Assembly (NCBI RefSeq): GCF_026163695.1
Contig: NZ_JAOTID010000018.1
Location: 1-64,000, forward strand
DNA: 64,000 bases
From: Shumkonia mesophila
GTDB taxonomy: Bacteria > Pseudomonadota > Alphaproteobacteria > Rhodospirillales > Shumkoniaceae
Direction: 5' to 3'
The notes under the pieces were generated by a model. It was not told the origin of the DNA. It was given only the letters and a program-made list of their open reading frames with translations, and ran no database searches. Positions 1 to 8,194 of the stretch are shown piece by piece; the first letter of the stretch is position 1, and the number at the start of each line of letters is the position of its first letter. The position numbers and the translations under genes were made by a program.

Positions 1-75
<75 letters not shown>

Positions 76-115
76 ACGCCGCGGCCTCGCCCACCTCACC
101 CGGCCCGGCTGCGCC

Positions 116-150
116 GGTCCACCCTCTCCCCCCTTGAAGGGCGGAGAGGG
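116..150. repeat. dispersed CT-rich hairpin repeat
   Basis: A short hairpin pairs CCCTCTCCCCCCTT with AAGGGCGGAGAGGG. It belongs to the same type of intergenic hairpins seen near 3840, 24220, 26885, 28985 and 55745. Confidence 0.5.
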
Positions 151-174
151 AAAGGAGGCGGGCTATCCCGCCCT

Positions 175-310
175 GCGACCACCTTCCGGCGCGGCTTGTC
201 CTTGGCGAGGAAATGGGCGGTGGAATCCTGGGCGCCCTTGTCGATGTGGTGGGCCGGGAGTTCGTTTCCCCGCGACGCGGGAAAGCTTGTGATAGGCGGC
301 GACGATCCGG
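175..310 (-). pseudogene. remnant of a GntR regulator gene (3' end, internally deleted)
   Basis: On the minus strand this stretch matches two separate parts of the intact GntR gene at 829-1626. One part covers the C-terminal end (residues like AHHIDKGAQDSTAHFLAKDKPRRK, compare AHHIVKGAQDSTAHFLAKDKPRRK in the intact copy; quoted in pieces of the same motif). The other covers a short internal piece around AAYHKLSRV. The intervening region of about 250 bp is missing and the reading frame is broken at the junction near 263-277. No DNA-binding domain is present, so it cannot be functional. It is a degraded duplicate of its neighbour, separated from it by the small gene at 374-760. Confidence 0.75.
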
Positions 311-373
311 CAAATTGCACGCTGCCAAATTACCTTTAGGGTGGCCTTCAGAATTTGGAGAGAGGAGAATTCC

Positions 374-760
374 ATGACCCCCGACGAATTGCGGGAGATC
401 TATCGCGGTTATATCGATTGCCTGAACAGGCAAGACTGGGACCGGCTCGGCATGTTCGTTGATGATGCGGTGGAATACAATGGAACCCCTGTCGGACTGA
501 CAGGCTATCGCGGAATGCTGGAAGGCGACTTTCGGGCAATTCCCGATCTTCACTTCGGGATCGAACTTCTGATTTCCGACCCGCCCCGCATTGCGAGCCG
601 TCTGCATTTCGACTGTACGCCGCGCGGCATGCTGTTTGACCTTCCTGTCAACGGCAAGCGCATCAAATTCGAAGAAAATGTGTTCTATGAATTTTCCGCC
701 AGGCGAGTTCGGAAAGTGTGGTCGATCATCGACAAGGCAGCGATCGCGCAACAGGTCTGA
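374..760 (+). CDS. SnoaL-like/ester cyclase family protein
   Basis: A 128-residue protein of the SnoaL/NTF2-like fold. It opens with a helix rich in DELREIYRGYIDCLN and ends with the strand-turn ENVFYEF...VRKVWSIIDKAAI, typical of the ester-cyclase subgroup. The ATG at 374 is chosen because GAGAGGAGAA lies just upstream. No signal peptide or membrane segment is seen. Members of this fold act as cyclases, isomerases or hydrolases on small hydrophobic ligands; the substrate here cannot be read from sequence. It stands alone between a GntR remnant and the convergent intact GntR gene. A role in the nearby aromatic pathways is only a guess. Confidence 0.75.
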   Translation: MTPDELREIYRGYIDCLNRQDWDRLGMFVDDAVEYNGTPVGLTGYRGMLEGDFRAIPDLHFGIELLISDPPRIASRLHFDCTPRGMLFDLPVNGKRIKFEENVFYEFSARRVRKVWSIIDKAAIAQQV

Positions 761-828
761 AGCGTTCGGGGAACCCGTAAAACGGCCTCACCCTCGAGGC
801 GGTCGAAGGGCGTGCTGTGTCCTCCGCT

Positions 829-1626
829 CTACCCCACCCCTTGCGCCGCCTTCCTGCGCGGCTTGTCCTTGGCCAGGAAGTGGGCGGTGGAATCCTGGGC
901 GCCCTTGACGATGTGGTGGGCCAGCAACTCGGTGGCGCGGGGGGCGTCCCTTTCCAGCGTCGCCTCCAGGATCAGCTTGTGCTCGCGGAAGGTGGCGTCC
1001 CTGGGGATCGAGGTTTCGACCAGCGACAGCATGCGGTAGCGCTGGCTCTGGTTGTACATGACGCGCTGGAACTGCAACAGCCACGGCGACGGGCAGGCCG
1101 AAATCAGCGCGCTGTGGAATTCGCGGTTGCGGTTCTCCCATTCCAGGCCCCAGCGGGCCTGATCGTCGTTCAGCTTCTCCTCGACGCGCGACAGCTTGTG
1201 ATAGGCGGCCACCACCCGGCCTTCCCAGTCGAGGTCGCCCGCCTCGATGGCCTGGGCCAGGGCCCGGCATTCGAGGAACTGGCGCATCTCGGTGATGTCC
1301 TTGAGATCCGATAGCGACGTCGGCTTGACGATGAAGCCGCGCTTGCCCGAGGTCAGCACCAGGCCGTCCATGGTGAGGCGGGCCAGGGCTTCCCTCAGCG
1401 AATTGATGCCGATGCCGTATTCCTCGTGCAGCTTGTCGACGCGCAGCTTGGTCTCGGGGCGCAGGTTGCCGCACAGAATGTCGCTGCGCATGCGATCGTA
1501 GGCGAACTCGACCACCGTCTTCGGCGACTCGGGTGCGGCTTCCCCGGGGACGCTTTCCGCCGCCGGGTCGGGCTTCGCGCCTTCGCCCCACGACCGCCTG
1601 TTCCGTGCCACCGCCCGAACTCCCAT
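829..1626 (-). CDS. GntR-family regulator with FCD domain (copy 1)
   Basis: A 265-residue regulator. Residues about 30-100 are a GntR winged helix (MRSDILCGNLRPETKLRVDK, then GINSLREALARLTMDGLV), and the rest is an all-helical FCD ligand domain of the FadR type (EMRQFLECRALAQAIEAGD, NREFHSALISAC, FREHKLILEATLERDAPRATELLAHHI). The start at 1626 gives a normal-length protein; a much longer upstream reading is only GC-rich antisense to the next gene. It diverges from the HPPD-like gene at 1810, and the space between holds a near-perfect inverted repeat (1689-1715). It is closely related to the GntR at 3955-4635. It probably represses the divergent 1810-3821 pair in the absence of a carboxylate ligand (inference). 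Confidence 0.88.
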   Translation of the reverse strand: MGVRAVARNRRSWGEGAKPDPAAESVPGEAAPESPKTVVEFAYDRMRSDILCGNLRPETKLRVDKLHEEYGIGINSLREALARLTMDGLVLTSGKRGFIVKPTSLSDLKDITEMRQFLECRALAQAIEAGDLDWEGRVVAAYHKLSRVEEKLNDDQARWGLEWENRNREFHSALISACPSPWLLQFQRVMYNQSQRYRMLSLVETSIPRDATFREHKLILEATLERDAPRATELLAHHIVKGAQDSTAHFLAKDKPRRKAAQGVG

Positions 1627-1688
1627 ATCATCAAGGATAGGAAGAAAATTACACCATCGCCGGCGGGGGCGAAACGGATTCCGGCGCC

Positions 1689-1715
1689 TTTCGAAAAATA
1701 TCGATTTTTTCGAAA
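1689..1715. promoter_or_regulatory. inverted-repeat operator shared by two GntR genes
   Basis: The outer arms TTTCGAAAAA and TTTTTCGAAA are perfectly complementary around a centre containing ATATCGATT. The core AAAAATATCGATTTTTT recurs at 4763-4780 upstream of the operon faced by the second GntR. Its position in the divergent intergenic region fits an autoregulatory GntR/FCD operator. Confidence 0.65.
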
Positions 1716-1731
1716 TGTTCCCAATATTGAT

Positions 1732-1761
1732 TTGACAGGGGATGAGCCCGAAAATCATACT
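1732..1761 (+). promoter_or_regulatory. sigma70-like promoter for the HPPD-like gene
   Basis: TTGACA at 1732-1737 and CATACT at 1756-1761 are separated by 18 bp. They lie about 50 bp upstream of the start codon and just downstream of the operator at 1689-1715. Confidence 0.45.
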
Positions 1762-1809
1762 TTGGATGATGCTTCGCCCCGCCCGATGAGAGAAAGGGTG
1801 CCCTTCCCG

Positions 1810-2904
1810 ATGTCCGACGCGGAACCCGTAGACTGGCGCACGGCCCCGAATCCCCATGGCCTGGCGGGCATCGAGTTTCTGGAATTCGCCACTTTCACCG
1901 ACGCCGAGCAGGAAGAACTGAAACGGGTGTTCGGGGCGCTGGGTTTTGCCGAAGCCTCGCTGCATCGCTCGAAGAAGGTGACGCGCTTCAACCAGGGCGA
2001 CATTAACTTCATCCTCAACACCGAGCCGGACTGCTTCGCCCGCTCGTTCGCCACCGTGCACGGGGTGTCGGTATGCGCCATGGCGCTGCGCGTCGCCGAC
2101 GCCAAAAAGGCCCATGCCTTCGCGCTGAAGCAGGGCGCCCAGACCTACAACGACGGCACCATCGGCCCCGGCGAGCTCAGGATCCCGGCCATCCGCGGCG
2201 TCTACGGCAGCCTGATCTATTATGTCGACCTGTTCGGCAAGAAGGGTTCTATCTACGACAAGGACTTCCGGCCGGCTGGGGGCGCGGCGAAGCCCGCCGC
2301 CGCCGGGCTGACCCGCATCGACCACGTGTCCCTGACCGTGCTGCCCGGGCGCACCGCCAAGTGGGTCGACTTCTTCAAGGACCTGTTCGGCTTCCACACC
2401 TGGTCGCACAACGTCTTGCGCGACCCCGCCGGCTCCGTCATCAGCAACGTGGTCAGCAGCCCCGACGGCACCGTCCATTTCCCGATCAACGAATCGACCG
2501 ACACCGGCACCGACGCCAACCGCTTCGTGACCGAATACTTCGGCGAAGGCATCCAGCACATCGCGTTGCAGACCGACGACATCTTCGCCACCGTCCGCGC
2601 CATCGAGGCGGCCGGGCTCAACCTGCTGCCGATACCGGGGCGGGTCTATGACGAGATGGCGGCGGCCGGCAAGCACCCGGCGGCCGAAGTCAGGGCGCTG
2701 CGCGAGCACAACATCCTCCTCGACACCGAGGGCGGCGGGCGGTTCCGGCACGCCTACACCCATCCCATCTGCAACCGCTTCTTCTTCGAGATCGTCGAGC
2801 GGGACGGCTACACCGGCTTCGGGCGCGCCAACGCTTCCGTCCGCCTGGAAGCCCTGCGCGAATTCTATGGCGCCCGGCACCGCGTGGGCGCCCCAACGGA
2901 GTGA
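1810..2904 (+). CDS. HPPD-like two-VOC-domain protein (QuiC1 C-terminal-half type)
   Basis: A 364-residue protein with the two vicinal-oxygen-chelate halves of 4-hydroxyphenylpyruvate dioxygenase. The iron ligand triad is intact: His172 (RIDHVSLTV), His250 (GIQHIALQTDD) and Glu327 (FFFEIVERDGYTGFG). The C-terminal signature YTGFGRANASVRLEAL differs from classical HPPD (GFGEGNFKAL) and resembles the HPPD-like half of Pseudomonas QuiC1, where it is fused to a TIM-barrel 3-dehydroshikimate dehydratase. A candidate for that other half lies separately at 9235-10209. The ATG at 1810 is preferred because AGAAAGGG precedes it; ATG 1786 is the alternative. It is followed 5 bp later by a shikimate-dehydrogenase-like gene. 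A true tyrosine-pathway HPPD remains possible. Confidence 0.75.
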   Translation: MSDAEPVDWRTAPNPHGLAGIEFLEFATFTDAEQEELKRVFGALGFAEASLHRSKKVTRFNQGDINFILNTEPDCFARSFATVHGVSVCAMALRVADAKKAHAFALKQGAQTYNDGTIGPGELRIPAIRGVYGSLIYYVDLFGKKGSIYDKDFRPAGGAAKPAAAGLTRIDHVSLTVLPGRTAKWVDFFKDLFGFHTWSHNVLRDPAGSVISNVVSSPDGTVHFPINESTDTGTDANRFVTEYFGEGIQHIALQTDDIFATVRAIEAAGLNLLPIPGRVYDEMAAAGKHPAAEVRALREHNILLDTEGGGRFRHAYTHPICNRFFFEIVERDGYTGFGRANASVRLEALREFYGARHRVGAPTE

Positions 2905-2909
2905 CGGCA

Positions 2910-3821
2910 ATGACGACGACGCCCCGGACCGACCGGCAACCACCCCTGGCGGGCGGCCTCTTTTCGGCCCTCGATCACCTGATGCCGCTGAGCCCCGAGG
3001 CCCGGGTCTTCTGCGTGCTGGGGCCGGACGACATCGACGTCGACGCCATCGACATCATCAACAAGCGCTTCGCCGGTCGCGGCAAGGACGCCATCTGGCT
3101 GCCGATGCGGGTGGCCGCCGAAACCTTCGATGCCGTGGTGAAGACACTGGACCTGGTCCAAAACATCGCCGGCATGGCCATCCACGATCCCTACCAGGCG
3201 GCCATCCTCCCCCATCTCGACCACCTTTCGCCGCTGGCCAAGCTGGCCGGCGCCGCCGACGTGGTGCGGCGCACCGCCGACGGCCAGTGGGAAGGCGACA
3301 TCGCGTTGCTCGACGCTTTCAGGCGCACGCTGCGCGCCGAGGGGGTGGACGCCAAGGGGGCCCGGGTGTGGCTGGTCGGCGCCCGCGGCGGCGCGGCGGC
3401 GGCCTTCGCCCTGGCCGAGCGCGGCATCGCCACGCTGACCATCGCCGATCCGCGCATCGGCGCCGCCACCGAGCTGGCGGGCCGCGTGCAGGCGGCGTTC
3501 CCCAGGGTTTCGGCCTCGGTCGGCGTGCCCGACGCCCACTCCATCGACATCGTCATCGACGGCGCCGCCCCTGGCGAGCCGGAAAACGCGCTGCTGGCCT
3601 TCGACCCGGCCCGCCTTCGGCCCGAGGCGCTGATCGTCGATGGCCTGGCCCGCCCGCGCCTGAGCCCCTTCATCGAACGCGCAGCCGAGGCAGGCCTCAC
3701 CACGCTGGCCGGCGACCTCGTGCAGGCCAGCCTGATGAACCTCTACGAGGAATTCTTCGGCTTCGGCCGGCTGCCCTACAAGGACGCCACCATCCGCCAT
3801 CCCATCTGCCCCGACGCGTAG
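2910..3821 (+). CDS. shikimate-dehydrogenase-like protein lacking the catalytic dyad
   Basis: A 303-residue protein that aligns end to end with the intact shikimate/quinate dehydrogenase at 10778-11614. The usual catalytic positions are changed. The Lys of the TVTMPHK motif is Gln96 (IHDPYQAA), the substrate-binding Asn of GAAN is Asp117 (GAAD), and the Asp of the GDIADG motif is replaced within GDIALL (about residue 133). The nucleotide-binding glycine loop is altered but recognisable (VGARGGAAAAFAL). It therefore may bind a ligand or cofactor without classical shikimate oxidation. ATG 2910 is chosen over the overlapping GTG 2901 because CGGAG sits at the right distance. It is translationally coupled to the HPPD-like gene. 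Confidence 0.8.
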   Translation: MTTTPRTDRQPPLAGGLFSALDHLMPLSPEARVFCVLGPDDIDVDAIDIINKRFAGRGKDAIWLPMRVAAETFDAVVKTLDLVQNIAGMAIHDPYQAAILPHLDHLSPLAKLAGAADVVRRTADGQWEGDIALLDAFRRTLRAEGVDAKGARVWLVGARGGAAAAFALAERGIATLTIADPRIGAATELAGRVQAAFPRVSASVGVPDAHSIDIVIDGAAPGEPENALLAFDPARLRPEALIVDGLARPRLSPFIERAAEAGLTTLAGDLVQASLMNLYEEFFGFGRLPYKDATIRHPICPDA

Positions 3822-3835
3822 GGCGCGACGGCTCG

Positions 3836-3940
3836 CCCCCACCCCAGCCCTCCCCCATCGAGGGGGAGGGGGAAAAAGGCGAGGCGACGCGGCACTTCCC
3901 TCCCCCCTTCGTGGGGGAGGGCAGGGAGGGGGGGGCGCCG
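3836..3940. repeat. dispersed double hairpin repeat
   Basis: Two hairpins lie back to back: CCCTCCCCCATCGAGGGGGA at about 3848-3868, and CCTCCCCCCTTCGTGGGGGA at about 3899-3919. Related pairs occur at 24215-24312, 26881-27025 and 28981-29130. It lies between convergent genes and could stop transcription, but has no U tract. Confidence 0.75.
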
Positions 3941-3954
3941 CGCGCCAGGGCTCG

Positions 3955-4635
3955 CTATTCCCCCGTCGGTTCCGGGGGGCGGCGGATGTGGCATTCCAGC
4001 AACTCGACGGCCTTCTTGGCGTCGCGCGCCAGGGTGGCTTCCATGATCAGGCGATGATCCTCGAACAGGTCGGGCGACAGGTTCGGGCTCTGCATCGAGG
4101 AACGATGCGTGCGGTTGTGCAGGTCGAAGACGATGTGCTGGAAGCGCAGCAGCCACTTCAGGGGGCAGGCGGCGATCAGGGCCTCGTGGAACAGGCGGTT
4201 GCGCTCCCACCACTCGGCGAAACTGCCGGACGGCTCCTCGGCGAAGCGCTGCTCGACGCGATGGAGGTTGTGATAGGCGCCGACGATCTGCCCTTCCCAC
4301 TCGTCGTCGCCCTGCTCGATGCTGGCGCGAAGGGCATAGGTTTCCAGCACGACGCGGGTCTCGACGATGTCTTCGTTGTCTTCCACCGACACCGGCGGTA
4401 CCCAGAAGCCGCGCTGCCCCCTGGCCGTCACCAGGCCCTCGGACACCAGGCGCGACAGGGCTTCGCGCAGCGGGCTGGTGCCGACCCCATAACGGGTGCG
4501 CAGTTGGGCGATGCGAAGCTTTTCGCCGGGCTTGAGCTCGGAAGCGATGATGTCCTTGCGGATGCTCTCGAAGGCCTTGCCGATCAGGGTGTTGGAATGA
4601 TCGGACGTGCCGGGGCGTGGGGCTTCTGAACTCAT
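3955..4635 (-). CDS. GntR-family regulator with FCD domain (copy 2)
   Basis: A 226-residue regulator with an N-terminal winged helix (SIRKDIIASELKPGEKLRIA, GTSPLREALSRLVSEGLV) and an FCD domain (VETRVVLETYALRASIEQGD, FHEALIAACPLKWLLRFQ, FEDHRLIMEATLARDAKKAVELLE). It is a paralogue of the GntR at 829-1626, with matching segments throughout the ligand domain, so both may sense related acids. It diverges from the aldehyde dehydrogenase operon at 4929. That operon's promoter carries the operator core also found in front of copy 1, which makes this protein the likely repressor of genes 4929-9118 and possibly onward (inference). Confidence 0.88.
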   Translation of the reverse strand: MSSEAPRPGTSDHSNTLIGKAFESIRKDIIASELKPGEKLRIAQLRTRYGVGTSPLREALSRLVSEGLVTARGQRGFWVPPVSVEDNEDIVETRVVLETYALRASIEQGDDEWEGQIVGAYHNLHRVEQRFAEEPSGSFAEWWERNRLFHEALIAACPLKWLLRFQHIVFDLHNRTHRSSMQSPNLSPDLFEDHRLIMEATLARDAKKAVELLECHIRRPPEPTGE

Positions 4636-4724
4636 CTTAAGGCTTCCTCATGGGCCGTTGGCCCCAGTCTAGGGCATCGCGGCCGGAAGGAAAGGGCGGA
4701 GTTGGCGCCGAAATCCGCCGTTTC

Positions 4725-4752
4725 CGATTTTTTAGGTTAAAATCGAAAAAAT
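4725..4752. promoter_or_regulatory. second half-site pair in the GntR/aldehyde dehydrogenase intergenic region
   Basis: CCGATTTTTTAGG and AAAATCGAAAAAATACCG form an imperfect inverted repeat made of the same CGATTTTTT half-sites as the main operator. It lies about 90 bp upstream of the regulator start and may serve autoregulation. Confidence 0.4.
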
Positions 4753-4756
4753 ACCG

Positions 4757-4785
4757 TTGCACAAAAAATATCGATTTTTTATGAT
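4757..4785 (+). promoter_or_regulatory. promoter with the operator filling its spacer
   Basis: TTGCAC (4757-4762) and TATGAT (4780-4785) form a sigma70-like promoter with a 17-bp spacer. The spacer is almost entirely the operator core AAAAAATATCGATTTTT. A repressor bound there would block RNA polymerase directly. Transcription would start near 4792, giving a leader of about 135 nt before the ATG at 4929. Confidence 0.6.
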
Positions 4786-4928
4786 TTATGTCAACCCCAA
4801 TGGCTGATGGGAGATAAACGGGAGCGGCCGGTTTTTTCATCGCTCGCCCCCCCGCCCTTCCGGCACAGCCGCCCCGCTCCCGCGGGGCCGTCCGACGGGG
4901 AGAAAACGTGAGGCAGGAGTATCCGACG

Positions 4929-6335
4929 ATGGCCCGACCGATTAGCCCTGAAGAGAAGGAATACGCCCAGCAGCTTCTGGCCAAGGCCAGGGCGGCGATG
5001 AAGGCGATCGAGGAGTACGACCAGGCGAAGATCGACCGCCTGTGCCAAGCCGTCGGCTGGGCCACGGCCAACGAGAAGACCTTCACGCGGCTGTGCCGCC
5101 AGGGCGTCGAGGAAAGCGGCATCGGCGACTGGGACGGCCGGCCCGGCAAGCGCTTCAAGATCATGGGCATCCTGCGCGACTGCCTGCGCCAGAAAAGCAT
5201 GGGCATCGTCGAGGAGATCCCCGAAAAGGGCATCGTGAAATACGCCAAGCCGGCCGGCGTCATCTGCGGCGTGGTGCCGATGACCAACCCGACGCTGACG
5301 CCCTCGGGCGAGGGCGTCCTGGCGCTCAAGGCCAAGGACGCCATCATCTTCGCGCCCCATCCGCGCACGAAGAAGACCTCGTTCGAGAACGTCGAGATCA
5401 TGCGCGAGACGCTGCGCCGCCTGGGCGCGCCCGAGGATCTCTTCCAGTGCGTCGAGACGCCCAGCATCCCGCTGACCCAGGAGCTGATGGCGATCTGCGA
5501 TTTGACGATTGCCACCGGCGGCCAGCCGATGGTGCGCTCGGCCTACAGTTCGGGCCGCCCGGCCTATGGCGTGGGCGCCGGCAACTCGACCATGGTCATC
5601 GACGAGACCGCCAACGTCGAGGAGGCGGCGCGCAACACCCGCATGAGCAAGACGTCGGACTTCGGCTCGGGCTGCTCGGCCGACGGCAACCTCCTGGTCC
5701 ACGCCTCGATCTACGACGCGCTGCTCGACCAGCTGATCAAGGAAGGCGGCTATCTCGCCAGCGACGAGGAAAAGGCCAAGCTCCAGGCCGCCATGTGGGA
5801 CGACCACGGCGGCAGGACGCTCGAAACCATCGCCCAGGCGGCCCCCAAGCTGGCCGAGAAGGCGGGTTTCAAGATCCCCGATGACCGCAAGTTCATCATC
5901 GTCAAGCAGGACAAGATCGGCAAGGAGCACAAGTTTTCGGGCGAGAAGCTGACCACGCTCATGGCCTACTACAAATTCAAGGATTTCGACGAGGCCTTGG
6001 GCATGGTGCGGGCGATCTATGACGTCGGCGGCAAGGGCCATTCCTGCGGCATCTATTCGTTCGACGACGACCACATCCACCGCCTGGCCCAGGTGGCGCC
6101 GGTCAGCCGCATGATGGTGCGCCAGCCGCAGTCCAAGGCCAACGCCGGCTCGTTCACCAACGGCATGCCGATGACGTCGAGCCTGGGCTGCGGGGTGTGG
6201 GGCGGCAACATCACCAACGAGAACATCTCGCTCAAGCATTACCTGCAATACACCTGGGTCAGCCGGCCGACGCCTGAGGACAAGCCCTCGGAGAAGGAAC
6301 TGTTCGGCGAGTTCTACAACAGCGAAACTTTGTGA
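4929..6335 (+). CDS. acylating aldehyde dehydrogenase (sulfoacetaldehyde/EutE-like type)
   Basis: A 468-residue NAD(P)-dependent aldehyde dehydrogenase of the CoA-acylating branch. It has the N-terminal PAGVICGVVPMTNPTLT cofactor-domain motif (about 108-124) and the catalytic Cys249 in SDFGSGCSADGNLLV. The C-terminal half has the glycine-rich segment SLGCGVWGGNI. The acylating group, which includes SauS, EutE and PduP, converts an aldehyde to its acyl-CoA. The ATG at 4929 is chosen because AGGAG lies 9 bases upstream; GTG 4908 is an alternative. It is first in an operon with a ThDP enzyme and an HMG-CoA-lyase-like protein, so it probably handles the aldehyde released by that enzyme. The substrate is unknown. 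Confidence 0.82.
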   Translation: MARPISPEEKEYAQQLLAKARAAMKAIEEYDQAKIDRLCQAVGWATANEKTFTRLCRQGVEESGIGDWDGRPGKRFKIMGILRDCLRQKSMGIVEEIPEKGIVKYAKPAGVICGVVPMTNPTLTPSGEGVLALKAKDAIIFAPHPRTKKTSFENVEIMRETLRRLGAPEDLFQCVETPSIPLTQELMAICDLTIATGGQPMVRSAYSSGRPAYGVGAGNSTMVIDETANVEEAARNTRMSKTSDFGSGCSADGNLLVHASIYDALLDQLIKEGGYLASDEEKAKLQAAMWDDHGGRTLETIAQAAPKLAEKAGFKIPDDRKFIIVKQDKIGKEHKFSGEKLTTLMAYYKFKDFDEALGMVRAIYDVGGKGHSCGIYSFDDDHIHRLAQVAPVSRMMVRQPQSKANAGSFTNGMPMTSSLGCGVWGGNITNENISLKHYLQYTWVSRPTPEDKPSEKELFGEFYNSETL

Positions 6336-6420
6336 AGCACCTCCCGTTGGAAACTCCCGGGGACGGGTCCCTTCCTGCCCTTCCCCGGGCAATTTCACCG
6401 GAGAGAGCCTGGAGAGCGCC

Positions 6421-8181
6421 ATGAAGGACCTGGTTTCCCATCAACTCGTGAAATACCTCGAAGACCGGGGGGTCCGGCATATCTTCGGGCTGTGCGGCCA
6501 CACCAACATCGCCGTGCTGTCGGCCATGGCCAACAGCCGGCTCAAGTTCGTCAATGTGCGCCATGAGCAGATCGCGGCGCACGCGGCGGACGGCTACGCG
6601 CGCGCCACCGGCAAGACCTCGGTGCTGCTGACGCATCTCAGCCCCGGGCTCACCAACGCGGCGACCGGGGTCGCCAACGCCTCCCTCGACTGTACGCCGA
6701 TGGTGGTGATCGCCGGCGACGTGCCCAGCCACTATTTTGGCAAGCACCCGCACCAGGAAGTGAACCTCCATGCCGACGGCTCGCAGTTCGAGATCTACCG
6801 CCCGTTCGTGAAACGGGCCTGGCGGGTGGATAAGGCCGAGCTCTTCCCCGAGATCATCGAGAAGGCGTTTCTGATGGCCGAAAGCGGCCAGCCTGGCCCG
6901 GTGCTGGTCGACGTCCCGATGGACGTCTTCTCGGCCCAGATCGACGTCTCGCTGTTCGACCGCCTGAAGGGCAACGCCAAGACCCTGAAAAAGCCCTCGC
7001 TCGACGAGGAGACGGCGGCGACCATCGTGCGCGCACTGGGCGAGGCGGCGCACCCGCTGCTCTACGTCGGCGGCGGCATCGTGCTGGCCAAGGCGGCCGA
7101 CGAACTGATGGACTTCGTCGACCACATGGCCATCCCGGTCGCCCACAGCCTGATGGGCAAGGGCGCCCTTTCCGACGATCATCCGCTGACGCTGGGCATG
7201 AGCGGCTTCTGGGGCACCAAGTTCATCAACCAGCAGTGCCTCAAGGCCGACTGGGTGCTGGGCCTGGGCACCCGCTTCAAAGAGGCCGACTGCTCGTCCT
7301 GGTACCCCGACTTCACCTTCAACTTCCCGCCGTCGAAGCTTATCCACATCGACATCGACCCTTCCGAAATCGGCCGCAATTTCCCGACCGAGATCGGCGC
7401 CGTGGCCGACTTGAAAGCCGCCCTCAAGGTCTTGAACAAGGTGGCCCGCCAGATCTACCCGAAGGCCCGGCGCAACCCGGGCCTCGAAGCCGAGATCGCC
7501 GCCTATCGCAAGGAGTTCAAGGCCTCCAACGTCAAGATGGCGACCAGCGACGCCTTCCCGATGATGCCCGAGCGGATCCTCGCCGACGTGCGCGCCGCGC
7601 TGCCGCGCGATGCCTTGATCACCACCGACGTCGGCTGGAACAAGAACGGCGTCGGCCAGCAGTTCGGCATCTTCACGCCGGGCAGTTTCATCACGCCTGG
7701 CGGCTACGCCACCATGGGTTTCGGCCCGGCCGCCGCACTGGGCGTCAAGATGGCCTGCCCGGAAAGAACCGTGCTCTCGCTGGTCGGCGACGGCGGCTTC
7801 GGCCAGAACCCGGCCATGCTGGCGACGGCGCGCGAGGAAAACCTGGGCGTCGTCTGGGTGGTCATGAACAACAACGCCTTCGGCACCATCGCCGGCCTGC
7901 AGAAGGCCCACTACGGGCTCACCTACGGCACCACCTTTCCCAAGGACGGCGACGAGTACATCCCCAACTACGCCGAGGTCGCCAAGGCCTATGGCGTGGA
8001 AGGTGTCAGGGTCCGTTCGGCCGACGCCTTCAAGCCGGCCCTGGAGGCGGCCCTGGCTTCCGGCAAGCCCACCGTGATCGACGTCGCCATGATCAACAAC
8101 CCGACGCCGACCAGCGGGCATTGGAACATTCTCGACATCTACTCGCCGGACAAGAGCGTTTCCCACGTGGCAACCGACTGA
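6421..8181 (+). CDS. ThDP-dependent acetolactate synthase-like enzyme
   Basis: A 586-residue thiamine diphosphate enzyme of the acetolactate synthase/2-oxoacid decarboxylase superfamily. The PYR domain carries the cofactor-activating Glu49 (VRHEQIAAHAADGYARATGK). The central domain includes LLYVGGGIVLAKAA, and the C-terminal PP domain has the Mg/ThDP motif GDGGFGQN...NNNAFG. No regulatory small subunit gene is adjacent, which argues against branched-chain amino acid synthesis. Because it follows an acylating aldehyde dehydrogenase by 85 bp and precedes an HMG-CoA-lyase-like aldolase by about 13 bp, a catabolic 2-oxoacid decarboxylase or C-C lyase making an aldehyde is the better reading (inference). 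The start has GGAGAG-type Shine-Dalgarno sequence upstream. Confidence 0.85.
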   Translation: MKDLVSHQLVKYLEDRGVRHIFGLCGHTNIAVLSAMANSRLKFVNVRHEQIAAHAADGYARATGKTSVLLTHLSPGLTNAATGVANASLDCTPMVVIAGDVPSHYFGKHPHQEVNLHADGSQFEIYRPFVKRAWRVDKAELFPEIIEKAFLMAESGQPGPVLVDVPMDVFSAQIDVSLFDRLKGNAKTLKKPSLDEETAATIVRALGEAAHPLLYVGGGIVLAKAADELMDFVDHMAIPVAHSLMGKGALSDDHPLTLGMSGFWGTKFINQQCLKADWVLGLGTRFKEADCSSWYPDFTFNFPPSKLIHIDIDPSEIGRNFPTEIGAVADLKAALKVLNKVARQIYPKARRNPGLEAEIAAYRKEFKASNVKMATSDAFPMMPERILADVRAALPRDALITTDVGWNKNGVGQQFGIFTPGSFITPGGYATMGFGPAAALGVKMACPERTVLSLVGDGGFGQNPAMLATAREENLGVVWVVMNNNAFGTIAGLQKAHYGLTYGTTFPKDGDEYIPNYAEVAKAYGVEGVRVRSADAFKPALEAALASGKPTVIDVAMINNPTPTSGHWNILDIYSPDKSVSHVATD

Positions 8182-8194
8182 TCGGGGAATGGAC

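Noticed and set aside
1627-2943. N-terminal extension that would make the first GntR protein 704 residues long
   Set aside because: It is the antisense of the HPPD-like gene. It has no recognisable domain, and a normal FCD-type regulator starts at 1626.
3836-3940. Intrinsic terminator between convergent genes
   Set aside because: The hairpins are strong but lack a U tract, and the same sequence is dispersed at several sites, so a repeat is the better description.
6421-8181. Biosynthetic acetolactate synthase (ilvB/ilvI)
   Set aside because: There is no adjacent regulatory subunit or ilvC, and the neighbours are catabolic.
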